Shown here in pieces: positions 10,624 to 20,862 of a stretch of DNA of 64,000 nt. The notes beneath the pieces are model-generated. The model was not told the origin of the DNA. It saw only the letters and a program-made list of their open reading frames with translations, and made no database searches. The first letter of the stretch is position 1; each line of letters begins with the position of its first letter. Made by a program: the position numbers and the translations under genes. The stretch comes from Morinoia aosen (lineage: Eukaryota > Arthropoda > Malacostraca > Amphipoda > Talitridae). Location: the NCBI GenBank assembly GCA_030386875.1, contig CM059562.1, positions 72,600,201 to 72,664,200 on the forward strand, written 5' to 3'.

Positions 10624-11393
10624 CGAGGCCTGTCGAAAAAGTATCCGACCTTAATTTTTCCCGCGCAAAGTAGTGATTCTAAGGCGGCGCCACTGTGCAC
10701 GGTGGAAGGAGGAATCTTAATGCGCATGCTTGACTTTTTTCGCCGCATTCACTTGGGCCAGTCACTGGCTGGTGGTCGCCAAGTAAGGTGCTGTTCTAAG
10801 TGTTTGTCGGATTTAGTTTTCTTGCAAGATGACTGAACGAATTGAGCAAAGACACTGCATCAAATTTTGTCAAAAGCTTGGTGATTCTCAAATTGAAACA
10901 ATTCGTAAGATTCAGCAGGTGTTTGGGGAAGATGCTATGGGTGTAACACAAATTAAGGAGTGGTTCAACCGATTCAAAGATGGCCGCACATCAGCGGAGA
11001 GTGAGCAGCGTTGTGGCAGGCGTTGTGGCAGGCCGCACATTCATCCCATTTGATCCGCAATTTCTTGGCCAAACATGGAATTACGACCGTTCGCCAACCT
11101 CCCTACTCTCCAGACCTGGCTCCTTGCGACTTCTGGTTGTTTCCAAAATTGAAGACACCACTGAAAGGATCCCGTTTTGAGAGTAGAGAAGAGATAATGC
11201 GGAACGCGACGACAGAGCTGAACACCATTCCAAAAGAAGACTTCCAGAGGTGTTTCCGGCAGTGGAAGGATCGGTGGGCTAAGTGTGTGGAAGCACAAGG
11301 AGCCTACTTTGAAGGGGATTAGGGTCCCAACCCCGTCAGGTTGTTGAAGTATATTTTCTGGCCAAAGGTCGGATACTTTTTCGACAGGCCTCG
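10624..11393 (+). mobile_element. Mariner deletion derivative, 770 bp
   Basis: Perfect inverted repeats of at least 27 bp (starting CGAGGCCTGTCGAAAAAGTA) lie at 10624-10650 and 11367-11393, flanked by TA at 10622-10623 and 11394-11395. The complete family is about 1.3 kb, so some 500 bp of the interior is missing. The insertion sits in the 3' tail of the minus Penelope copy: joining its flanks restores alignment with the intact tail of the plus copy at 14858-14890. That makes it younger than the composite. With perfect ends it could have been mobilised in trans by a related transposase. Confidence 0.95.
10829..11322 (+). pseudogene. Mariner transposase with internal deletion
   Basis: Frame one (10829-11053) starts MTERIEQRHCIKFCQKLGDS and contains the N-terminal helix-turn-helix region, including QIKEWFNRFKDGRTS. 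Frame two (11011-11322) holds the C-terminal part with YSPDLAPCDFWLFP, which carries the third catalytic aspartate of the DD34D triad, and ends in a TAG after YFEGD. The central part with the first two catalytic aspartates is deleted and the two parts are out of phase. At the junction GCGTTGTGGCAG is present twice in tandem (about 11007-11032), suggesting repair or slippage. It cannot encode an active transposase. Confidence 0.93.
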
Positions 11394-11407
11394 TATATAT
11401 ATACAGC

Positions 11408-11918
11408 CTAAATAATATACAATTGACAGGCACTTTGATCACAGTTAAGAAAAGGTTTCTTGTGAAAAATGTACATTGATTCTAAAATCCGGAAATCGCT
11501 ATTACACGTAGACTCTAAAATTGGAGAAAAATCATCCACCGAAAAAATATGGTTGGTGTTTTCACAGTGAAGTCTAGGCGAAGACTGAGAAGGAGTTGCT
11601 AGCGGCCTATTAGTTCTAAATGATTTTCCTTGATGCTGGTAAAATCTAATCTTTGACTGTTTCAGAGTGCTCCCTATGTAGGAACTCTGGCAAGTTCCAC
11701 ACTGATATTTGTACACAATCCTAGAGAGCAACTCTTTCGGCAGTCTGTCTTTATACTGGAAAAATGATTTTATTTGGAAACTGTTGCGAAAAACAAACTT
11801 GAAATCGAGTTGGGGATAAAATTTTCTCAAATTCCTAGTTAAAGATTGTTTTAGCTTATCAGAAGCTGGTCCAATATACGGAAAAGATGCATATAAAGCA
11901 CATTTGGAAACTGTAGCT
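11408..11918 (-). pseudogene. Penelope-like element GIY-YIG endonuclease, minus copy
   Basis: The open minus-strand frame (175 codons, with its ATG at 11935 in foreign junction sequence) begins in element sequence at ATVSKCALY. It contains the spacer between reverse transcriptase and endonuclease (KQSLTRNLRKFYPQLDFKFV), then the cysteine-bearing GIY-YIG block (YQCGTCQSSYIGST), a basic R..QH.GKSFR segment, the RLHCENTNH histidine block and a FRILESMYI glutamate block, ending ACQLYII. All expected endonuclease landmarks are present, but the reverse transcriptase is missing because the copy is 5'-truncated. It aligns closely with 14350-14857 on the other strand. Confidence 0.9.
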
Positions 11919-12031
11919 TTAGATCTGGTGTGCAACAGCTTGTTTTCTGTGAATAAATACCATCATGGTTTGAGCAGAAAGTCTTTCATGGATTTGTTGA
12001 AGCTGGCTGTTACCAAAACGTGTTTTTATTT
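11919..12031 (+). pseudogene. Penelope-like reverse transcriptase fragment, plus copy part A
   Basis: This short plus-strand piece encodes NKYHHGLSRKSFMDLLKLAV and then TKTCFY, the segment that directly precedes the YKQIDGLAMG block in Penelope-like reverse transcriptases. That block is found 1.75 kb downstream at 13796, beyond the LINE insertion. Joining 12031 to 13786 gives a continuous protein-like reading, which shows that the LINE interrupted this copy. Confidence 0.82.
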
Positions 12032-13785
12032 AAACAATTTAAACAATTTAAGCAATTTATTTACCACAGGTGATACAGAGGTAGAATGTTTCTTAAGTCT
12101 AGTACAATGGTTAAATTTGAGAATAGCTACCTGTGGGTCCGAACAAGTTCAGCGACTTCTAGGGCATCCTATTATCACGTTATTCTAAGGTGTACAATAA
12201 TATTTAACCTAGTTTACTTAACCTAGTTTCGCATTAGACTGATCATTGAGATAATTTACTCGATATTTTATGCTGTATTTTACAATACAGGTCAAATCGG
12301 CTATATTTAACAGTATGTTCGATAAAACGATTCAAGAGCAGACTGAAGATCGGTTATGTTACCCAAAGCAAGTTACATTATTACATTATCATTAGTTACA
12401 TGTAGGAGGCAAGATTCGACATGGTGATCTTACACGACTAGTATTCTGATAGGAAGTGAGACTCAAGATGTCTTTTGAATACTTTGTACGAATTACATTT
12501 ACGGATCTCCGCCGGTATAGAGTTCCAAGTTTTGGTTCCAACGAAGAGGATACTGTGTTGCGACCGGGCCTTCGAATAATAAGGAAGCATGAATTTACTT
12601 CTATTTCGGGTTAAATGGTTGTGATGACCAGTTTGCGCAGTCAATAATTGTCTTAGGCTATTGTCGCCATCATTTCTTAGTGTTTTGTAAATGAAATTAC
12701 GGATGGAGATTTTGTAGAGATCCGAAAGTTTAAGTATTTGTAAATTTTTGAAAGAATCATTTGTGTGAGCATTATATTCTAGGTTCTTTACCGCTCTGAC
12801 AGCTTTTTTCTGCAGAGTAAAAATTTTGTTGGTTTTATTTTTATCAGTTCCGTGCCACGCTTCTATTACGTATTGCAAGTATGGAGAAATAAGCGTTCGG
12901 TAGAGCATTTGTAAAGCTGTTTCAGGCAGAAAATTTTTAACTTTATTCAGGATTCCGATGGATTTTGATATTTTAGAACTAATATGAGTGATGTGCTCTT
13001 TGAAGGTCAGATGTTTATCTACTATGATGCCCAGAAACTTACATGAGTTGGTTTCTTCGATTTCACCTTCGCCAATTTTAATGCATGGACGAGATAAATC
13101 TTTCTTGTATGAGAATGTAATATAATTTGTTTTATCAATATTAAGGCTTATTTTATTAGCTTTGAGCCACGATGAAACCTTATGAAGTTCATTATTTATA
13201 CTCTCCACAATCATAGCGGGATTTTGGTTCGGAAGGACCGCAGAAAGCGTACTGTCATCGGCAAAAAGTATGAATTTGAAGAATGATGTAGATTTTACAA
13301 TATCATTGATAAAAATCAGAAACAGGAGAGGCCCAAGAACAGATCCTTGTGGAACTCCATGGCTAATTGTCTGTGGGTCTGATTTTGCGTCGTCAATGAC
13401 AACGTATTGCTTCCGATTTGTTAGGTATGATCTGAACCAATCATGGGCAATCCCTCGAATGCCATAACAGAGTAGTTTCGAGAGTAGTATTTTATGGTCC
13501 ACACAATCGAATGCTTTTCGAAAGTCAAGAAATACAGAGAAGACAGGCTTTCCTTCATCTATATTAGAATAGAGGAATTGTAAATGATTTAATATAGCCT
13601 GTGTTGTTGATTTTTTAGAGCGAAAGCCGTATTGTTTATCGTAAAGAAATGATTTTTGTTCAAAATAAGAGTACACTTTTTGTACACAATCTTTTCGAAT
13701 ACTTTGCTAATAATTGGTAGTACGGAGATAGGTCGATAATTGTTTACACAGGTTTTTACCATCATGGTTTTTACCATCATCATTT
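12032..13785 (-). mobile_element. 5'-truncated CR1/L2-like LINE inserted in the PLE plus copy
   Basis: The element lies on the minus strand. Its 3' end at about 12032 carries a short reiterated AAATTG/TTTAAATTG tail, typical of non-LTR elements that end in a microsatellite rather than poly(A). About 400 bp of apparent 3' untranslated sequence (12040-12437) follow the reverse transcriptase frame. The endonuclease region and the start of the reverse transcriptase are missing, so it is 5'-truncated near 13785. The target duplication is at most a few bases (ATTT) and is not decisive. Confidence 0.85.
12438..13783 (-). pseudogene. Non-LTR retrotransposon reverse transcriptase (CR1/L2-like)
   Basis: The main frame (412 codons, 13676-12438) has QYGFRSKKSTTQAI, FSVFLDFRKAFDCVDH, GVPQGSVLGPLLFLIFINDI and the catalytic LFADDSTL. 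A thumb-type LGIIVDKHLTFKEHI block follows, then the C-terminal WNSIPAEIRKCNSYKVFK tail common in the Jockey/CR1/L2 group. Upstream, NYRPISVLPIISKVFEKIVY is in another phase (13783-13670), so a frameshift lies near 13670-13690. The polymerase motifs are intact, but the protein lacks its apurinic-type endonuclease and its N-terminus. It was probably dead on arrival from 5' truncation. Confidence 0.92.
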
Positions 13786-14857
13786 CAATAATATTTTGTA
13801 CAAACAGATAGATGGCCTGGCAATGGGTAACCCTCTAGCCCCTACTTTGGCGAACATATTTATGTGCAATATGGAAAATAAGTACCTGTCTTCTTGTGCA
13901 GATTTTTTCAAACCTGTTTTTTATAACCGATATTTGGACGATACTTTTGTTATTTTTAATGATGTCACTCATGCCAATCTGTTTCTAGATCAGTCAACAC
14001 CCAAATATCAAATTCACTATGGATGTAGAAAATGATAAAGTTTTGCCTTTTTTTTTAGACGTTCGGGTTCAACGCTTTGACAATCATCTTCAACTAGGCA
14101 TTTATCGGAAACCGACTTTCACTGGTCTAAGAAATAGTTTCTTCAGCTTTACTCCTTTTATTTTTAAACTGAATAGTTTGAGAACATTTCTTCACAGAGC
14201 CTTTCACTTGTCATCAAACTACCATAAGTTTTGCGACGAACTAAATTATTTGAGAACATTTTTTTCTACCAATGGATACCCTCAATATATTTTTGACTAT
14301 ACTCTTAAAAAGTTTTTAAACAAAATGTTCGATAAGCCAGAGGTCACGGTAGCTACAGTTTCCAAATGTGCTTTATATGTATCTCTTCCGTATATTGGAA
14401 AAACTTCTGATGAGCTAAAACAATCTTTAACTAGGAATTTGAGAAAATTTTATCCCCAACTCGATTTCAAATTTGTTTTTCGCAACAGTTTCCAAATAAA
14501 ATCATTTTTCCAGTATAAAGACAGACTGCCGAAAGAGTTACTCTCTAGTATTGTGCACAAATATCAGTGTGGAACTTGCCAGAGTTCCTACATAGGGAGC
14601 ACTCTGAAACCGTCAAAGATTAGATTGTACCAGCATCTAGGCAAATCATTTAGAACTAATAGGCCGCTAGCAACTTCTTGTCAGTCTTCGCCTAGACTTC
14701 ACTGTGAAAACACCAACCATATTTTCTCGGTGGATGATTTTCAATTTTAGAGTCTACGTGTAATAGCGATCTCCGGATTTTAGAATCAATGCACATTTTT
14801 AAGCAGAAACCTGTTCTTAACTGTGATCAAAGTGCCTGTCAATTGTATATTATATAG
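13786..14857 (+). pseudogene. Penelope-like RT/GIY-YIG endonuclease, plus copy part B
   Basis: Reading resumes with YKQIDGLAMGNPLAPTLANI, then RYLDDTFVIF with the catalytic YLDD, then after a frameshift near 14025 FFLDVRVQRFDN, YRKPTFTGL, and the GIY-YIG block YQCGTCQSSYIGST with its following R, H and E blocks. A four-base deletion near 14741, relative to the minus copy, shifts the frame and gives an early stop at 14750. The remaining residues (LRILESMHI to ACQLYII, ending at 14857) are visible in another frame. The polymerase and endonuclease are both recognisable but the gene is broken at least twice, besides the LINE insertion. Confidence 0.92.
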
Positions 14858-14922
14858 GCTGTATATATATTTAGCAATTATTGAACTTTCAATTTTTATA
14901 TATTGTTGATCTTATTTTCAGA

Positions 14923-14968
14923 GCATTCATTGATAATGAATATTAGAAACTAGCGCTAGTCTGAATGA
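14923..14968 (+). ncRNA. Hammerhead-like ribozyme motif, plus PLE copy
   Basis: Same fold as the minus-copy motif: GCATTCA, TTGATAA, T, GAAT/ATTA, GAAAC, a CTAG-CG-CTAG helix III, TC, TGAATG. Helix III differs from the other copy in its loop (CG against TG) but keeps its pairing, while the closing base pair of helix II is lost (A for C). The motif lies about 45 bp before the end of the element. Confidence 0.5.
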
Positions 14969-15010
14969 CACTTTTCAGAAAAATGAATTTTATTCCGTTG
15001 TTTGTGGTTT

Positions 15011-15025
15011 TAACTTATGAAACTG
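15011..15025. repeat. Right target-site duplication of Penelope composite 1
   Basis: TAACTTATGAAACTG directly follows the plus-copy tail (GTTTGTGGTTT) and pairs with 10427-10441 with one mismatch. Confidence 0.75.
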
Positions 15026-17270
15026 CCACTGAAAATACTACTTTACAATAAGTTTTATTAATTCTATTCTCATAATACGTACCACTTGGTACTAGCATGC
15101 TTACCACGTGTGAACTCTTTTACATCAAACTACTAATTTCAATTGCTATTGCGCTGTACTTAGATTTCCCCCCGCTACCAAAGAACCGTGATCGTATACA
15201 CTGATCATGCTACAAAACGGTCGAACTGCCTAAAAATGCAACCTTTCAAAGCTGCGCGTCCCTCTTTCTGGCAATTGTTTTCCTAGAAACTTGTGCCTAA
15301 GAAAATCCATTCTTTGCTCCTTCACCGCAGACAGCGGTGCTCATTGTTTCAAGGCTGCTCTGGAGCTGCCCAGTTAATAAAACCGTATTTCTTTCCCTTA
15401 ACTTGCGCTCAGCAAGAACTTTTTTCTGTCTCCACCGCAGAAAGTTGCGGTCATTGTTTCAATGGTGCTGCGGAGAGCTGTGGTCTGCGAGTTTCTTTTG
15501 CTGGGACCGTGACAAGCAATTTATTTTCATAGGACACAAGATGATGGAGGGCCAGCGTGTCCAGCTTTTTCCTGATAAAATTCCAGTCTCATGAATGACA
15601 ACAGCGTCCGACCGGCGTCTCGGCAGCGCCTCAATGGCATGCTGGTTTGGCCAGCGTGAAACTAAGGGTTTCCATGATGATCCTCATGCTAAGCCACACC
15701 ACCTAATGTGCTTTTCTTTTTGGGGGGAAATAGTAAAAGAGTTGTCGTTTACGATGAAGTTTGGGCTGAACGTGAGATTTTTATCGTTTGCGCAATTGAA
15801 TTCTCGATGTAAGGTTACACGTCGTGATTCTTAGTCGCCAATTCATTTGAATTTTTTATAATGATTTCAGCAATTGAGTTCGAAATGACGCTAAGCATAT
15901 ATGCGTACGGTAAAGATTACTTGCACCATAATGTCTGGTATTTCAAGTTTCTGCCCAACGAAAATGTTTTAACATTTGATGAACCTAAATAAATGCAAAT
16001 GATTCGAACTAATGAATTTACTTGTAAAATAGATGTAAAATACTTGATAAAATCGACCCTCCCTCCTAGCGATCAGCATCTAATAGTCAGGGAGTTTTAG
16101 TTTACAAGCTGCTCAAGACTTGAAAATAAATCTCAAGTAGATTTTAAATCGTGAGGGACTGAATTTGTGGAATATATGGCTCACAGGTCAAACGGAGAAG
16201 ACTCCGTTAATTTGTTCCTGAGGTTGAAGTTGGCCTCTATCCTGCAACTTAAGTCGTCAGCTAAGTTTTTCCGCCCACAAATTGTTGCCAATTATGCGAG
16301 AGAGACTTTTGATATGAGGGGAGGAATGATGGAGAGCTTAGGGATTTCCAATTCTGCTCTTTAAATAAATCGTTCGGAGTAATTGGCCTGAAGCCGATCA
16401 GCATGGTGAAAAATTTTAATGATTGCTGAAATCCTCAACTTTTCCAATGCACATGAGTGAGACTCATTCAACTATACTTCCAAAATGGCGACGAAAGATT
16501 TCACGTTGATATGCAAGTTCTTTGCCCGTAGGATCAATTAAAGTGAAAAATAATTAAGCTCGTGAATTATTTCAGTTTTGGACACTTGAAATACACAAAT
16601 TAAACTTTCGATAAAACTGTTAGTATGACTTTCAAAGTATGAACTTCTTACAAAATATTATTTTCTGTCAAATGGGCACCCCATCCAAGCATAAATGAGC
16701 GCTGTTTTATAAAGTGGGAGATGAAAAAATTCTATTAAAAATGACATCGAAATATTTTGTAACGAAGCCTTTCATTTATTCCTGTTTGCCCACCAACTCT
16801 CAGAAACATTTGAGAGCAGCAGTGGGGCTGTGTGATGCAAAAAAATAGGTAACATCGCTATAATTATGAACGGACAAATTATGCAGACGTCAATTTCTTC
16901 CTTTACTCACTATTTTTAGGTGATGTATTTTTTGCAGTTCAGCGACTTAGAGCGGACATGTTTACTGTTAAGAACGCTTGTTTCATGAATGCGTGAATTT
17001 TCCAATCTTCTTGTAGTTTCAATTAAGGTCTAATTTATTAAACGAAAACATGAAGTAATTAAGTTTTAACATTTGATTGGCTAGACGATTTAAACACGAA
17101 TTTTAGCACAATGAAATTTGAAAGCCAGAATATTTCCCTTCTCAAGTGTATTTTGCGATGTTTTCAGCGTGTAAAATGACCAGAATAACAAATGCTTATA
17201 TCATCAATGATCTCAAATTTGATAAATAGGTGAAAACAATGTTGCTCAACTCTCTAAGCTTTCTTAACAA
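15026..17270. other. Unassigned DNA
   Basis: No gene or mobile element was recognised. An imperfect duplication with a period near 110 bp is visible at 15315-15485: CACCGCAGACAGCGGT then CATTGTTTCAAGGCTGCTCTGGAGCTG, against CACCGCAGAAAGTTGCGGT then CATTGTTTCAATGGTGCTGCGG. Confidence 0.35.
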
Positions 17271-17271
17271 T

Positions 17272-17425
17272 ACAGTACAGCACAAAAAGTGCACCCAAGA
17301 ACGCTTAACTTATATACTCTTTTTTCGAACACAATATAGCACCAAAAATGATCCGAAGAACCCTTAACAGTAAAAGCCCAATTTTCAATAAATTGTAGCT
17401 CAAAAAACTACCATCAGAACATTTG
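17272..17425. repeat. Degenerate short tandem repeat, about 65 bp
   Basis: Blocks of the type AGCACAAAAAGTGCACCCAAGAACGC, ATAGCACCAAAAATGATCCGAAGAACCC and TAGCTCAAAAAACTACCATCAGAAC recur two to three times. The copies are poorly conserved. Confidence 0.5.
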
Positions 17426-17913
17426 GCTTTTCTGCTTTGCGCCTAAGCGTGCAGGTTAATCCGAGGGCAGAGATCCAGCGCTGTCTGGAATCCAGGTGCT
17501 GAAACCTGCCCAAACTCTGGTGTGATTGATGAACTGAAAATTATGGAGCATTAGCGAAGGTTGTGGCTACCCCATAGGTCAGGTCATGGAACGATCTCGG
17601 TCAGACATACGAAAGAATTGAAGGCGATGACATGCATGATACTCTCATGGGAGTTTTTAATGTTCCTAATGCTTCAATTGGCACTTGTAACGTGCGTTAT
17701 TGATTAGACTGAGGATTAAATAGAGTCATTTACTTTCCATAGGAGGATTGAGCATGTCCAGATTGGAGAACATTAGGTTAGACGCAGGTATTAGCACGGG
17801 CTCTAATTTCGAAAAGTGATGCCAAAAATTTGGCTGGAAAATGGTCCGATTCTCAAGGTAGTCATCCGATGTTACGGTGAAGTTGATTGTTACGTTCTAA
17901 TTTTACCTGAATT

Positions 17914-18150
17914 GAGGGTTCTTGAACTAAATGAACGTGGGGGAATCTAACTGAACAGCAAAATTTTGTGCTACGATTGTGCAAGAACATGGCACTAATC
18001 GTGAATGAAAATCTATCCTTAAATATTTGAGGGTTTTTGAACTAAACGCTCGAAGGAAACTTCATTGAAATCATTGAAACTTTATGCTTCAATTGTTCAA
18101 GAATGTGCCACTACCTGTGAATGAAAATCCGTCGTTAAATTTTTACTTGG
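17914..18150. repeat. Two-copy local duplication, period about 115 bp
   Basis: GAGGGTTCTTGAACTAAA at 17914 and GAGGGTTTTTGAACTAAA at 18029 are each followed by an AAGAA(C/T)(A/G)TG(G/C)CACTA block and GTGAATGAAAATC. The copies are clearly diverged. Confidence 0.8.
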
Positions 18151-18774
18151 TAGCTGTTAATTTATTAAACAAATAGCTAGAAAATATTTTCACTGGGGAA
18201 ACTTCAAAAACTAGAAAGAGAAATTTGAGTTTCGTAAATGAATTTAATTCATTAAGATATTATAAAGGTTGCTTTAATGACAAACTAATAATTCTAATTT
18301 CCAGTAATTACCGCAGATGACCACAAGCATATTCCAGATGACTGCAAGCATATTCCTCTACACCAAAAACACTTTCAAACTGATATCGATTGCAGTTCAG
18401 GTAAAAAATGGAACTGCATTTGACCTTCAGACCAAATTGATGATTCAATCCATACTGGAGTTAGGCATTTTCAATAATTAAGAATTTTCAGTTAATTAAA
18501 AGAATGTCAACGGTTGTTATCAGTCCGAAAGTATTGTTCTAAATGGAACAGTATCTGCATTCAAATATTATAGAATAAATATACACTGATTTTTAACCGA
18601 TTTTTTTATCTCACGAGCTAACAGTAAACAACATGAACCGCTCAATGCATCAAACGTAATATAGTGTCAAGCAGTTTTCAAATGAGAAAGAGCTTTTCAG
18701 AAAAATGATATGAAGTCTCTCATTTTAAAAACTGTTAACGTTTAAATAATTTTTATTCATTTTTAGAAAAGATT
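18151..18774. other. Unassigned AT-rich DNA
   Basis: No coding, RNA or repeat feature was recognised. Confidence 0.3.
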
Positions 18775-19115
18775 TTTAGTAAACTAAATATTTGTAGTGA
18801 AATCCGTAGACTTTCTGTTTGGAAGTTATTGTTGAGTAAATTAAATACATTTAGCAAAATCCGTAGACTTTTTTCTGAAAAGGTCGGGGTTCAGTAAACT
18901 AAATATTTGTAGCAAAGTCCGTAGACTTCATTTCAAAAATATGAGTAGAGTAAATCAAATATTTGCAATAAAATCCGTTGACTTTTGAAACAATTTTCAT
19001 ATCTCTAATTAGAACTTGAGAAAATAAATAAAATTTTCGTTGACTTTTGACACAATTTTCATTTCTCGAATTAGAGCTTGAGTAAATAAATAAAAAATTC
19101 CTTGATTGGAAAAAT
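18775..19115. repeat. Degenerate tandem array, about 60 bp, five to six units
   Basis: The block GTAAACTAAATATTTGTAG then AAATCCGTAGACTT recurs with increasing divergence, ending in two units of the form AAAATTTTCGTTGACTTTTG then CAATTTTCAT. Confidence 0.8.
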
Positions 19116-19610
19116 ACTTTTCAAGCGGCAATGTTGTATTTTCATGGTGATCCATTGGAATTTTCCTGCCCTGTCCTCACATACTTGCTGCTGAATTGCC
19201 GGTTACTTAGACAAAGTGGCCTTGAACTGTTGTTCTATTTGCTGTTAATGCTTACATATAATGTGCTGGCCACGGAGTAAGAATAGACGAAGCACTGACC
19301 AGCCATATTATTTTACGAACTGACCTGCCCTACTCTGGAGCACGCAACGAAGAACCAGAAATATATAATGAAGCATTAGTTATTACAACGCACGGACTCC
19401 TTCATGTCTGGTGAGCTGAAGAAAGCTTCTGTAGCAGAATAGAGGCTTAATGATAATTTATAACATAGGCGAACTTATCACAAACTTCACATTCAGGATA
19501 TACGTTTGCTCTTAAATTTCGTCTTGTTATATTTTTTTAACATTTTGACATAGAAACCGATTCAAATACAGGATGATATCGTCCAAAGGAGCATAAGATA
19601 GAGGACTGTG
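19116..19610. other. Unassigned DNA
   Basis: Nothing recognisable was seen. Confidence 0.3.
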
Positions 19611-19735
19611 CATGATAGATAGACAAAACAAGTGATCTGTACATGATAGACACACAAAACAAGTGATCTGTACATGACTAACAGACAAAACAGGGGATCT
19701 GTGCAAGATAGACTGACAAAATAGTTGATCTGTGT
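19611..19735. repeat. 31-bp tandem array, four units
   Basis: CATGATAGATAGACAAAAC then AAGTGATCTGTA repeats at 19611, 19642, 19673 and 19704 with a few substitutions per unit. Confidence 0.9.
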
Positions 19736-20650
19736 CAAAATGGCGTTTTGAAGATCACTGCAAGGTCAGATTGTAATATCATAATTAATTTACGCCAAAT
19801 AAAACTACATTTTAGCACAGGGTAAAATTGAACTTTTCGTCTGCATAGTATAATGAAACATACGAACTCTGAATAAACCTTAACACCTCTTGTATGTGAT
19901 CATCTTTGAGTTTATTATTTTTTGAACTTTATCATTTATTAATAAATTATTTATTTTTGCATTCATGTAGAATACTAAATAATACGAACTTCAAATGAAT
20001 ACCCAGACTTGTAATATGTGATAAATCCTGAGTTTAATAATTTTTCTGACTGCGATTTCTGACTTTGAAAAAAGTTTCTACACTTCGTTGTGCTTGTTGC
20101 TGCGGGAAAAACTCTCACAGCTCCTAAAAAAAGCGTCTCCAGAGTTAAATTCCCGAGCTTGAACAAGCTTCAACAAACTTTGCAATCAGCTTTAGCTCTT
20201 AGCAAATGTTTAGCTGATATTTACCATTTAAAAATTTCTGGGTGGAAGCTTTTGCTCGAACAGAGTTTGCTTGTTTTGATTTTGCAGCATGGAAAGAGTT
20301 TTAATTAAACGAAAATTCCTCATACTGCAGGAATGATGTGTGCTGCTTCAAAGGTGAATTGATAATATTTTCCGATTTATTAAAGAGTTGTTGTCTTAAT
20401 TGATTTAAGTTGCTTATTTTACCTTAGCTACGAGTTGATTATGATATTTGACGAAATGGTCAGTTAATAATTCTACTTGGCCAATGAATTTGTTATGCTA
20501 TTTCTAAATGAGTACGTTACATAATATGCAAAATGAAGGATAACCCAAAAACTCTTAACTAAAGGTAATCATGAAATTTAGCCTTTCGGATTTTCACAGG
20601 GAAAAATATACTGTGAGTTTTTTTAGTTTCAAATTTATCAACGCACTATA
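19736..20650. other. Unassigned AT-rich DNA
   Basis: No gene or element was recognised. Two opposing frames at 19975-20308 overlap and are of chance length. Confidence 0.3.
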
Positions 20651-20862
20651 GGTAGAAAATTTGTCGTAAGTCATCTCAGTAGAAAATATAAGTAAGCCGC
20701 AAGGGTTGAAAATTTAAGTAAGCCCATGGGTGGAAAATATAAGTAAGCCCAATGGGTAGAAAATTTACGTATGCCCTATGGATATAAAATTTAAGTAAGC
20801 CCGATAGATAGAAAATTTAAGTAAGTAGAAAAATTATGCAAGCTGTATGGGTAGGAAATTAA
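20651..20862. repeat. Degenerate 26-bp tandem array, about eight units
   Basis: The unit GTAGAAAATTTAAGTAAGCC then CAATGG recurs at about 20652, 20679, 20705, 20730 and 20756 and continues to about 20860 with degeneration. Confidence 0.85.

Larger units (their letters stand above)
10427..15025. mobile_element. Penelope-like composite 1, head-to-head copies with nested insertions
   Basis: Two 5'-truncated copies of one Penelope-like element lie with their 5' ends meeting at about 11918. The minus copy (10442-11918) keeps the GIY-YIG region and 3' tail. The plus copy (11919-15010) keeps part of the reverse transcriptase, the endonuclease and the tail. The two tails are reverse complements of each other, for example 10500-10620 against 14880-15010. 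The unit is bounded by TAACTTATGTAACTG at 10427-10441 and TAACTTATGAAACTG at 15011-15025, a 15-bp direct repeat with one mismatch. Removing the mariner insertion (770 bp) and the LINE (about 1.75 kb) leaves an original unit of about 2 kb. Both copies carry frame-breaking changes. Confidence 0.85.

Noticed and set aside
10427-15025. Interpretation as a single large retroelement carrying RT, LINE RT and transposase
   Set aside because: Exact junctions, the TA duplication of the mariner element and restored PLE alignment after removing the inserts show nested independent insertions.
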